NCBI GenBank assembly: GCA_900319595.1
Contig: ONOZ01000075.1
Span: 1-5,183 of the forward strand
DNA: 5,183 nt
From: an uncultured Bacteroidales bacterium
Lineage (GTDB): Bacteria; Bacteroidota; Bacteroidia; Bacteroidales; P3
Direction: 5' to 3'
Both the position numbers and the translations under genes were made by a program. Numbering within the stretch: the stretch's first letter is position 1; each line of letters begins with the position of its first letter. A model generated the notes under the pieces. It saw only the letters and a program-made list of their open reading frames with translations, was not told where the DNA came from and searched no databases. Positions 1 to 5,183 of the stretch are shown here, one piece after another.

Positions 1-1
1 T

Positions 2-289
2 AATATTTATACAAATTTGAATGATTGCGATTCTGCTATACATTGCCTTGATCGAATTATTAAGGAATATCCTAACGGTAAAAAAGTTGGTGCTGCTTAT
101 TTCTTCAAAGGTGTTGCGTTAAATGATGTTTGCTTGAATAAAGAAGCGAGCATTAAAGCATTTGAAGAATATATTAGACGCTATCCCAACAATCCTAACG
201 TAAAAACTGCGAAACGCATGATGCAAATCGATACAATGCAAAACCCTATAAATTTCATAAAAAACAATGAAGATACTATTGATAAGTAA
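2..289 (+). CDS. Tetratricopeptide-repeat protein, C-terminal part (cut by left edge)
   Basis: The reading frame is open to the left edge, and 95 residues are visible before the TAA at 287-289. A TTG at 17 could be mistaken for a start but is most likely internal. The visible part reads as two helical repeats of the TPR/YbgF/BamD type. The first has AIHCLDRIIKEYPNG followed by AAYFFKGVAL; the second has ASIKAFEEYIRRYPNNP followed by a Lys/Arg-rich helix. The 'YPN' turns closing the repeats are typical of bacterial periplasmic TPR proteins. Such repeats bind other proteins, but the partner cannot be told from this fragment and any signal peptide lies outside the window. The tail of about 25 residues after the last repeat is polar. 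The gene overlaps the following hydrolase gene by 23 bp, so the two are probably co-transcribed. The TPR call is fairly sure; the exact family is not. Confidence 0.75.
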   Translation, partial: NIYTNLNDCDSAIHCLDRIIKEYPNGKKVGAAYFFKGVALNDVCLNKEASIKAFEEYIRRYPNNPNVKTAKRMMQIDTMQNPINFIKNNEDTIDK

Positions 290-1004
290 TTTAATTGCAA
301 TAGTTTTTAGTTTATTGTCATTTAATAACGATAAGAATATGAAAACATTTGAAAAAGATACATACAAATTAGAAAGTGGCAAAAGTCTTATAATTGAGTT
401 TTTTGGTCATGCCTCTTTTATGATTGATTATAACGGCAAAAAGATATATATAGACCCAGTTAGCGAATATGCAGACTATTCTAAAATGGATAAAGCTGAC
501 ATAGTGTTAGTTACACACGAGCATTATGACCATTTTGATAAAAAGGCCACAGATGATTTGATGAAAGAATCAACGATTTTTATTGCAAATCCAAATACTG
601 TACATCTATATGGTAAGGGTATTGCAATAAAAAATTACGAATCTACTGTACAACATAATATTACTATCAAAGCATTTCCTGCACACAATACAACCGAGGG
701 CAGAGATAAATTTCATCCAAAGAATAGAGACAATGGCTATTTGCTTACAATCGAAAATTTGCGTATATACATATCTGGTGACACGGAAATCATATATGAT
801 GACAAAGAAATTAGTAATTGTGATATTCTTTTTTTAGCAATAAACCAGCCTTACACAATGACAATAGAACAAGCCGAATATTATGCCAATAAAGTAAATC
901 CAAAATTCTTCTATCCTTATCATACAACTGATACGGATATGAATAAATTGCGTAAGGTTATGCAAAGATATGACTTTAAGACAATTATTCATCCTATGGA
1001 ATAA
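267..1004 (+). CDS. UlaG-like MBL-fold metal-dependent hydrolase, probably exported
   Basis: This is a 245-residue protein of the metallo-beta-lactamase superfamily, closest by eye to the UlaG-like branch. Visible motifs are FFGHASFMIDYNGKKIYIDP (residues 45-64), the metal-binding HxHxDH signature THEHYDHFD (83-91, His84, His86, Asp88, His89), SGDTE (170-174, Asp172) and YPYHTTDTD (216-224, His219). Together these give the usual ligand set for a dinuclear metal site. The stretch PAHNTTEGRDKFHP (138-151) and NQPYTMT (193-199) also fit this branch. The substrate is unknown: members include phosphodiesterase- and lactonase-like enzymes, so no specific reaction is assigned. The ATG at 267 is preferred because it adds a Lys followed by a hydrophobic run (ILLISNLIAIVFSLLSF) resembling a signal peptide, and it overlaps the upstream gene as coupled genes often do. 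A start at 339 (Met25) would give a cytoplasmic 221-residue protein and cannot be excluded. No clear terminator follows. Confidence 0.88.
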   Translation: MKILLISNLIAIVFSLLSFNNDKNMKTFEKDTYKLESGKSLIIEFFGHASFMIDYNGKKIYIDPVSEYADYSKMDKADIVLVTHEHYDHFDKKATDDLMKESTIFIANPNTVHLYGKGIAIKNYESTVQHNITIKAFPAHNTTEGRDKFHPKNRDNGYLLTIENLRIYISGDTEIIYDDKEISNCDILFLAINQPYTMTIEQAEYYANKVNPKFFYPYHTTDTDMNKLRKVMQRYDFKTIIHPME

Positions 1005-1062
1005 AAAAGACAACTATAAACCCAATAAAAATACACCTAAAAATAAAAAAAACATCCATTTC

Positions 1063-1093
1063 TTTGCTATTGATAAAAAAATGTGTAAATTTG
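1063..1093 (+). promoter_or_regulatory. Bacteroidota-type promoter for the B12 riboswitch transcript
   Basis: TTTG at 1063-1066 and TAAATTTG at 1086-1093 are separated by 19 bases. This matches the Bacteroidota primary sigma factor consensus TTTG-N19-21-TAnnTTTG. Transcription would start near 1099-1101, only a few bases before the first conserved riboswitch stem. That agreement between two independent signals strengthens both calls. Confidence 0.75.
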
Positions 1094-1100
1094 CAACTGC

Positions 1101-1284
1101 ATTTACGGTTCTTTTTCCTATGGAATTGGATTAAAAGGGAATCAGGTGCAAATCCTGAACAGACCCGCTACTGTAAATTTCGGTTAATGATAATAACAAT
1201 AGTGCCATTGTGAGATATAATCTAGAATATATTGACGAGAAGGCGTTATTATCAATGAAATAAGTCAGGAGACCTGCCGTCAGT
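1101..1284 (+). ncRNA. Cobalamin (B12) riboswitch aptamer
   Basis: The conserved core of the cobalamin riboswitch class is readable in order. GGTT is at 1107-1110 and GATTAAAAGGGAAT at 1129-1142. The B12-box segment GGTGCAAATCC, then CAGACCCGCTACTGTAA, spans about 1145-1176. The 3' element AGTCAGGAGACCTGCC is at 1263-1278. ACGG at 1105-1108 pairs with CCGT at 1277-1280 to close stem P1. Between the core halves is a species-specific arm built on a perfect 10-bp stem, TGATAATAAC (1188-1197) with GTTATTATCA (1245-1254), enclosing small hairpins such as CAAT/ATTG (1197-1200/1207-1210). In this class, binding of adenosylcobalamin or a related corrinoid normally switches off the downstream gene. 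Here that is the secreted DUF4465 protein, beginning about 135 bases further on. The exact ends are approximate. Confidence 0.95.
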
Positions 1285-1419
1285 GTTTAAGATTGTTGAT
1301 TATCTTCGGGGAAATGAGATGAAAAACATGTTGTTTGTTATTTTTTTATTTTTGATACTTTTCTTCGAACATAATCTATCATCTTAAAGAAGTTAAAGTG
1401 AATGATGTAACAATTTAAA
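1285..1419 (+). promoter_or_regulatory. Riboswitch expression platform and long leader
   Basis: These 135 bases join the aptamer to the start codon. A small hairpin, ATCT (1302-1305) with AGAT (1317-1320), displays TCGGGG. Its CGGG (1307-1310) is complementary to CCCG at 1164-1167 in the aptamer core and could serve in the loop-loop contact that cobalamin riboswitches use. A T-rich run at 1337-1354 follows only a very weak AAAC/GTTT stem, so a strong intrinsic terminator is not evident. No purine-rich Shine-Dalgarno site precedes the ATG at 1420; the bases just before it are A/T only, as is common in Bacteroidota. Whether control acts on transcription or translation cannot be decided by reading alone. 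Confidence 0.5.
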
Positions 1420-3051
1420 ATGAAAGGTATAATGAAGAAAAGTATTTTTATTTCAGTTTTCTCACTATTAGCAACTTCATTGTTTGCTCAATTTGATGGT
1501 GATGGAGGAACTTCGGGATCCAAGGCAATAAGTAAAGATGATAAATCTATCATAGCATGGGCTAATGGTTTAGAATTATCACGTGATAACACTGTTACTT
1601 ATGGCAAAGTATATGATGCGTTAGGAGTTGCCGACACAACAAATCTTGTTTGTGTCTCATTAGGAAATAGAGGTGTGGCAATAGCGACTTTTGACCGCCC
1701 TATAATAAATGGTGAAGGATTTGATTTTGTTGTGTTTGAGAATGCATTTGATTCCACCTTTATGGAATTGGCTTTTGTTGAAGTATCATCTAATGGAATA
1801 GATTATTTCAGATTTCCTACAAAGACATCCTCTACCGAAGAAAAGGCGACACAAACAACTTCTCACTATTACAATTTAGCAGGTAAATATTCCTATAAAT
1901 ATGGTGTAGGATTTGATTTATCGGAATTGGAAGACAATGCTTTGTTAGATAAAAATAATATCCGTTTTGTCCGTTTAATTGATGTTTTTGGAGGAGAAGA
2001 TAAAACGACAGAGGGAGATATTATATGGGAATATAATGAACTTTATTGGTTGGGGTCTTCTGGCTTTGATTTATCTGGCATTGGTATAATCAATGGAGGA
2101 GAAAAATACAAAATTGCAGACATGGAAGGTATTTTACTGGAAGAAGATACTTATGAATTAGTATCTTCTACAAATTTTGACGAATCCATTACAGACAATT
2201 TAAAACACAAAAACTATAAAAGTGGAAATCTTTTGTTCAAAGGTGTTACCGTCATTGGTGATGGCTACGAGATGGCGATAGGTTGGGGACCTAGCAATGT
2301 CAGTGATACATCTAAAATGAAAGCAACAACAATAAGTGGTTTTGGTTGGAATAATGATTATTATGTATCTGCTTATATGTCAGGTATTGACGGGGAAAAT
2401 ACAGGGTACCTACATGGTTACTATTCTTCTTACAACACAGAAGAACATAACACCGTTACTACAACAGACGGAAAGGAATTTGAACCACTTGGGGTGTATG
2501 TTTGCCAAAGTCTTTCTTCATATATTTACGAGCCCGCTACACCTCAAGCGGATTTATACTTCAAGATAGTCGCCGAAGGTTTTGATAGCGAAGGTAAATC
2601 CACTGGAAAACAAGAAGTTTACTTACGTGATGGTAGCGACACTACTATAGGCAATCGTGCAGATTGGAGATATATGAATCTTGCTCAATTAGGCAAAGTT
2701 CAAAAGATCCAATTTTCGGTTGAAAGCAATGATGCAACGTACTATATACCTACTTATATGTGTATAGACAATTTAACTTACAAACAATCAATAGATTCTG
2801 ATTTAGAAAACATTTCTGAAAAAGATATAACGGCAAAAATCAACATCTATCCTAATCCTTCTTGTGGAGATGTTACAATAGAAAATGTAACGAATACAAA
2901 TATTCGAATCTTTGATATCCAAGGCAGAATTATATATAATAAAAAATCGTCCGATAATACAGTTGCAATATCTAATCTGCCAAGCGGTACTTATTTTGTA
3001 AGTATTATTTCTAACGAAAACGTTGTTACTAAGAAACTTATCATAAAATAA
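1420..3051 (+). CDS. B12-riboswitch-controlled secreted DUF4465 protein with T9SS sorting domain
   Basis: This 543-residue protein is exported and probably surface-anchored. Residues 5-24 are a signal peptide (MKKSIFISVFSLLATSLFAQ) with no lipobox Cys, so it is not a lipoprotein. Residues about 25-226 form a Bacteroidota cell-surface domain with FDRPIINGEGFDFVVFENAF, ELAFVEVSSNGIDYFRFP, YYNLAGKY, GFDLSEL, FVRLIDVFG and SGFDLSGIGIIN. Residues about 228-455 match DUF4465: an internal WGPSNVSDTSKM and SGFGWNNDYYVSAY, then QEVYLRD, ADWRYMNLAQLGKVQKIQFS and PTYMCIDNLTY. Residues about 471-543 are a T9SS type A sorting domain (INIYPNPSCG, IRIFDIQGRIIY, LPSGTYFVSI, KKLIIK). The gene stands alone between a B12 riboswitch and a terminator, so it should be expressed when B12 is low. 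A role in binding or capturing corrinoids at the cell surface is inferred; DUF4465 itself has no function I can assert. The ATG at 1432 (Met5) is an equally good start. No TonB-dependent receptor gene is adjacent. Confidence 0.9.
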   Translation: MKGIMKKSIFISVFSLLATSLFAQFDGDGGTSGSKAISKDDKSIIAWANGLELSRDNTVTYGKVYDALGVADTTNLVCVSLGNRGVAIATFDRPIINGEGFDFVVFENAFDSTFMELAFVEVSSNGIDYFRFPTKTSSTEEKATQTTSHYYNLAGKYSYKYGVGFDLSELEDNALLDKNNIRFVRLIDVFGGEDKTTEGDIIWEYNELYWLGSSGFDLSGIGIINGGEKYKIADMEGILLEEDTYELVSSTNFDESITDNLKHKNYKSGNLLFKGVTVIGDGYEMAIGWGPSNVSDTSKMKATTISGFGWNNDYYVSAYMSGIDGENTGYLHGYYSSYNTEEHNTVTTTDGKEFEPLGVYVCQSLSSYIYEPATPQADLYFKIVAEGFDSEGKSTGKQEVYLRDGSDTTIGNRADWRYMNLAQLGKVQKIQFSVESNDATYYIPTYMCIDNLTYKQSIDSDLENISEKDITAKINIYPNPSCGDVTIENVTNTNIRIFDIQGRIIYNKKSSDNTVAISNLPSGTYFVSIISNENVVTKKLIIK

Positions 3052-3083
3052 GGTCACAATAAGATAAGTGTTTTTTATTTCTC

Positions 3084-3121
3084 TAAACTCTCTGTAACCA
3101 ACGCAGGGAGTTTATTTTTTT
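3084..3121 (+). terminator. Intrinsic terminator after the DUF4465 gene
   Basis: AAACTCTCTG (3085-3094) pairs with CAGGGAGTTT (3104-3113) over ten base pairs with a single T-G wobble. T3084 with A3114 adds one more pair. The loop is nine bases, and a run of seven T follows at 3115-3121. It lies 33 bases past the stop codon and ends the riboswitch-controlled unit, so the downstream genes are not under B12 control from this promoter. Confidence 0.92.
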
Positions 3122-3137
3122 AATATTTGCTTAAATA

Positions 3138-3169
3138 TTTGCAAATGTGAAAAAATGTTTGTAACTTTG
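3138..3169 (+). promoter_or_regulatory. Bacteroidota-type promoter for the beta-barrel gene
   Basis: TTTG at 3138-3141 and TAACTTTG at 3162-3169 are separated by 20 bases, a full match to TTTG-N19-21-TAnnTTTG. It lies directly after the terminator of the previous unit. Transcription should begin near 3175-3177, which leaves an in-frame ATG at 3155 outside the transcript and makes the ATG at 3188 the start. The 5' leader would be only about a dozen bases. Confidence 0.8.
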
Positions 3170-3187
3170 CATTCGCATTCATTACAT

Positions 3188-3721
3188 ATGAAAAGGGTTG
3201 TATCTATAATATTACTTATCATAACTTTCATACCCATAAATTCAAAGGCTCAACTTGTTCAATTCGGGACAAGATTTAAAACTGACGTATCTTTTCAAAA
3301 TGTAGGAATGGGTTTGGAAGCGGATTTGAATTTACCTATTGTTTGCTGGGGAATGAGCGTATCGGGAATATTAGATATTCATAATTTCAATACGAATATG
3401 CAAGATATTTTGAAAGGTCGTTATGTATATCTTACATTGCCAATCAATGCAAAGTACAGAATAGGTTTTGGTGTTGTCAAAGTAATATTGATGGGAGGAA
3501 TATATGTTTCTATTCCTATGGACGACTCTTTAAAAGACGAATTACTATTAGAAAAAAGATCTAAGGCAACTCTTGTCGGAATTAACGGTCAATTTGGAAT
3601 TGAATTTTTGAAACATTACAGAATTTCTTTTGGCTATAGAGCTGACTTATATAAAAGCGATATGAATAAATTTATAGACGAACCGTACGGAGTGTATATT
3701 GATTTGATGTACATCTTATAA
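3188..3721 (+). CDS. Small outer-membrane beta-barrel-like protein
   Basis: The predicted protein has 177 residues. It begins with a clear signal peptide, MKRVVSIILLIITFIPINSKAQ, with cleavage expected after AQ. The rest alternates polar and hydrophobic residues in short segments ending in aromatic or Gly residues, as in small outer-membrane beta-barrels: FGTRFKTDVSF, GMGLEADLNLPI, MSVSGILDIHNF, RYVYLTLPINAKYRIGFG, VKVILMGGIYVSIP, GINGQFGIEFL, YRISFGYRADLY. The segment 'YLTLPINAKYRIGFG' followed by 'GGIYVS' is the recurrent core of Bacteroidota outer-membrane beta-barrel (PorT/OMP_b-brl-like) proteins. The last residues, GVYIDLMYIL, look like a final strand. An in-frame ATG 33 bases upstream is rejected because it lies within the promoter. 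The gene sits upstream of porU but 261 bp away and with its own promoter. PorT is usually somewhat longer, so the symbol porT is not assigned; the function is unknown. Confidence 0.78.
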   Translation: MKRVVSIILLIITFIPINSKAQLVQFGTRFKTDVSFQNVGMGLEADLNLPIVCWGMSVSGILDIHNFNTNMQDILKGRYVYLTLPINAKYRIGFGVVKVILMGGIYVSIPMDDSLKDELLLEKRSKATLVGINGQFGIEFLKHYRISFGYRADLYKSDMNKFIDEPYGVYIDLMYIL

Positions 3722-3788
3722 AAATGATTTAAAAAGTGTAACAAGATTCTGTAAAATTGATGATTTTTAATTAAAACAACTGATAGAA

Positions 3789-3815
3789 AAATTATTCTCA
3801 AAGAAAAAATAATTT
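3789..3815. repeat. 8-bp inverted repeat
   Basis: AAATTATT (3789-3796) and AATAATTT (3808-3815) are perfect inverted copies around an 11-base spacer. The arms are purely A/T and no T run follows, so this would be a weak hairpin. In DNA this AT-rich it may be chance. Confidence 0.35.
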
Positions 3816-3845
3816 ATTTGCGATAAAAAATTTTTAATCAGCGTG

Positions 3846-3880
3846 AATATTAAAAATATCATTTTCAATCTTTTAATATT
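3846..3880. repeat. 10-bp perfect inverted repeat upstream of porU
   Basis: AATATTAAAA (3846-3855) and TTTTAATATT (3871-3880) are perfect inverted copies around a 15-base spacer. The pair ends about 30 bases before the candidate porU -7 box, where a regulator-binding site could lie. The arms have no G or C and no T tract follows, so it is not a normal terminator. Function is unknown. Confidence 0.4.
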
Positions 3881-3910
3881 ATAAATCAACGGTTTAATAC
3901 ACTCTGGCAT

Positions 3911-3918
3911 TATTTTTG
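3911..3918 (+). promoter_or_regulatory. Candidate -7 box for porU
   Basis: TATTTTTG fits the TAnnTTTG -7 consensus and lies about 65 bases before the porU ATG, giving a leader of roughly 55-60 bases. No TTTG is present 19-21 bases upstream; the nearest partial match, TTTA at 3893-3896, is too close. This makes the call weaker than the other two promoters. The surrounding A/T bias also raises the chance of a random match. Confidence 0.4.
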
Positions 3919-3982
3919 TTTGGTGTATTTACAATAAATTTTTATTTTTTATGTTTTATATGAGTTAAAGTTTTTAGAGAAT

Positions 3983-5183
3983 ATGAAGGGAATTTTCAAA
4001 TATATAATAGGGATTGTATGTATTGTTTTGACATATAATTCTAATGCTCAATCAATCACATATACAGATAAGTCTGTTCTGTCAGAAGGTGTGTGGTATT
4101 CAGTAAGCATCACCTCAGATGGTATATATAAACTGACCTACAATGATTTTATAACGTTAGGCGTAGATGAAAAAGAAATAGATTTTGACAATCTTTCCAT
4201 ATTTGGAAACGGAGGTAAGGCTATTGACGAAATAGTAGCAGGATATAAATTTTCAGATTTGAAAGAGAATGCTATCTATGTCAATAAACAAGAAAAATAC
4301 GCGTTATTCTATGCTCAAGCGACTACACAAACTATATATAATTCTGAAAAAGAGGAATTTTCCTTCTCTCTTCACCCATATGCAACTGAAACTAAATATT
4401 TTATAACTTTTGAGAAAAATATTGGAGAGAAAAAACGAATTTCCAACATAACTTATACAACAGACGAAACTACACTACAACTCAATACTGCAAAGGATTA
4501 TGTATTCTATAAGAGAGAATTATATAATTTATCTAAATCTGGACGCTATTGGTTTGGAGAAAAATTCTCTCCTGTGGCGTCTGAATTGCAAATACCTATA
4601 AGTTTGCCAAATATCAACAGCGAAAAGTCTGCAAATATAAAAATACAATTACTTGCAAACAGTTCCAAGAATAGTAGTTTTGATATAAAACTCAATAACA
4701 ACGATTTGGGACAGCTTAATATATCATCTGTTAGTAGTGGAGAAGTTGCTCATGCAGGTTTATTCTTAAAAGACACAATTATAAATAATGTTGCAAATAA
4801 CTTTTTTTTGAAATTCAATTCTTCCGTAGCAACTTCTGAGGGGTGGTTAGATTATATACTTATAAACTATGAGAAAAAACTTACCTTTAATAATAATTAC
4901 CTAAAATTCTACTGCACAAAAAATAACTCAACCGAAAATGTAAGATATAATATAGACAATGTGTTATCTGCTAATACTATGGTGTGGGACGTAACAGATA
5001 TAACAAATGTCAAAAACATAGAAAACAAAACTTTTGATAATAGAATACTTTCTTTTGATGTAAAAGCAAATACACTCAGGACACTAATAATTCTAAGTGG
5101 AAGTGCGTTCCCGACACCAACCTTAGAAGATACTATTGTCAATCAAAACTTGCATGGAATAGATTCTGCCGAATTTGTTATAA
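3983..5183 (+). CDS. porU: Type IX secretion system sortase PorU, N-terminal part (cut by right edge)
   Basis: The frame from the ATG at 3983 is open for 400 codons to the right edge. Residues 1-23 are a signal peptide (MKGIFKYIIGIVCIVLTYNS, then NAQ). The visible part matches the region before the peptidase of PorU. WYSVSITSDGIYKLTYNDF (38-56) and IFGNGG (73-78) form the opening domain. LYNLSKSGRYWFGEKFSP (180-197) and WLDYILINYEKKL (288-300) follow, then VWDVTDITNV (334-343) and NQNLHGIDSAEFVI (387-400), which leads into the gingipain-like C25 cysteine peptidase domain. The catalytic His and Cys lie beyond the edge; the family is usually about 1100-1300 residues. PorU acts on the outer surface, cleaving the C-terminal sorting domain of T9SS cargo and transferring the cargo to anionic lipopolysaccharide in species that have it. 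It would be expected to process the T9SS-tagged DUF4465 protein upstream. porV often follows porU in this phylum, which the window does not reach. Confidence 0.88.
   Translation, partial: MKGIFKYIIGIVCIVLTYNSNAQSITYTDKSVLSEGVWYSVSITSDGIYKLTYNDFITLGVDEKEIDFDNLSIFGNGGKAIDEIVAGYKFSDLKENAIYVNKQEKYALFYAQATTQTIYNSEKEEFSFSLHPYATETKYFITFEKNIGEKKRISNITYTTDETTLQLNTAKDYVFYKRELYNLSKSGRYWFGEKFSPVASELQIPISLPNINSEKSANIKIQLLANSSKNSSFDIKLNNNDLGQLNISSVSSGEVAHAGLFLKDTIINNVANNFFLKFNSSVATSEGWLDYILINYEKKLTFNNNYLKFYCTKNNSTENVRYNIDNVLSANTMVWDVTDITNVKNIENKTFDNRILSFDVKANTLRTLIILSGSAFPTPTLEDTIVNQNLHGIDSAEFVI

Larger units (their letters stand above)
3722..3982. other. AT-rich intergenic region between barrel gene and porU
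   Basis: This 261-bp gap contains no plausible gene on either strand. It holds a 12-base palindrome TTTTAATTAAAA (3765-3776), two A/T-only inverted repeats listed separately, and a candidate porU promoter near its right end. No G+C-containing hairpin with a T tract follows the barrel gene, so its terminator is not evident. Confidence 0.6.

Noticed and set aside
119..382. Reverse-strand frame of 87 codons
   Set aside because: It lies opposite the TPR gene and the start of the hydrolase, and its translation has no recognisable motif. It reflects A/T-rich codon use on the other strand.
1005..1062. Possible terminator after the hydrolase gene
   Set aside because: The stretch is A-rich but has no inverted repeat able to form a stable stem, so none is called.
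2336..2569. Second + strand frame of 77 codons inside the DUF4465 gene
   Set aside because: It is fully contained in a well-supported gene with clear domain motifs, and its product looks like no protein family.
2803..3057. Reverse-strand frame of 84 codons
   Set aside because: It is antisense to the T9SS sorting domain, whose motifs are clear in the forward frame. It has no promoter or motif of its own.
4801..4810. Run of eight T in porU as a possible frameshift or slippage site
   Set aside because: The frame reads correctly through it and family motifs continue on both sides. Such runs are expected at this base composition.
4909..5142. Reverse-strand frame of 77 codons
   Set aside because: It is antisense to porU, whose frame is continuous for 400 codons with family motifs through this stretch.
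1..5183. CRISPR array, tRNA, rRNA, insertion sequence or attachment site
   Set aside because: No regularly spaced direct repeats, tRNA cloverleaf, rRNA sequence, transposase motifs or terminal inverted repeats were seen on either strand.

Overview
The window is AT-rich DNA from a member of the Bacteroidota, possibly Bacteroidales. Four things support this: two promoters with the phylum-specific -7 box TAnnTTTG and an upstream TTTG at the right spacing, weak or absent Shine-Dalgarno sites, a secreted protein with a type IX secretion (T9SS) C-terminal sorting domain, and the start of porU, the T9SS sortase gene. All recognisable genes lie on the + strand. Family assignments come from reading motifs by eye; no database search was possible.

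Region 1 (1-1004): the C-terminal part of a tetratricopeptide-repeat protein, cut by the left edge, overlaps by 23 bp a UlaG-like metallo-beta-lactamase-fold hydrolase that starts with a signal-peptide-like segment. Region 2 (about 1060-3121) looks like a self-contained transcription unit: a Bacteroidota-type promoter, a cobalamin (B12) riboswitch, a long leader, one large gene and a strong intrinsic terminator. The gene encodes a secreted protein with an N-terminal FENAF-type surface domain, a DUF4465 domain and a T9SS type A sorting domain. Riboswitch control suggests the protein is made when B12 is scarce, so a role in surface capture or handling of a corrinoid is the leading inference.

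Region 3 (3138-3721): a separate promoter drives a small outer-membrane beta-barrel-like protein. The promoter position forces a start at 3188 rather than at the in-frame ATG at 3155. Region 4 (3722-3982) is a 261-bp AT-rich gap with inverted repeats and a candidate promoter. Region 5 (3983 to the right edge) holds the first 400 codons of porU. PorU-type sortases remove the C-terminal domain of T9SS cargo and attach the cargo to the cell surface, so the window holds both a B12-regulated T9SS cargo gene and the gene for the enzyme expected to process it. They are separate transcription units, and the functional link is inferred.
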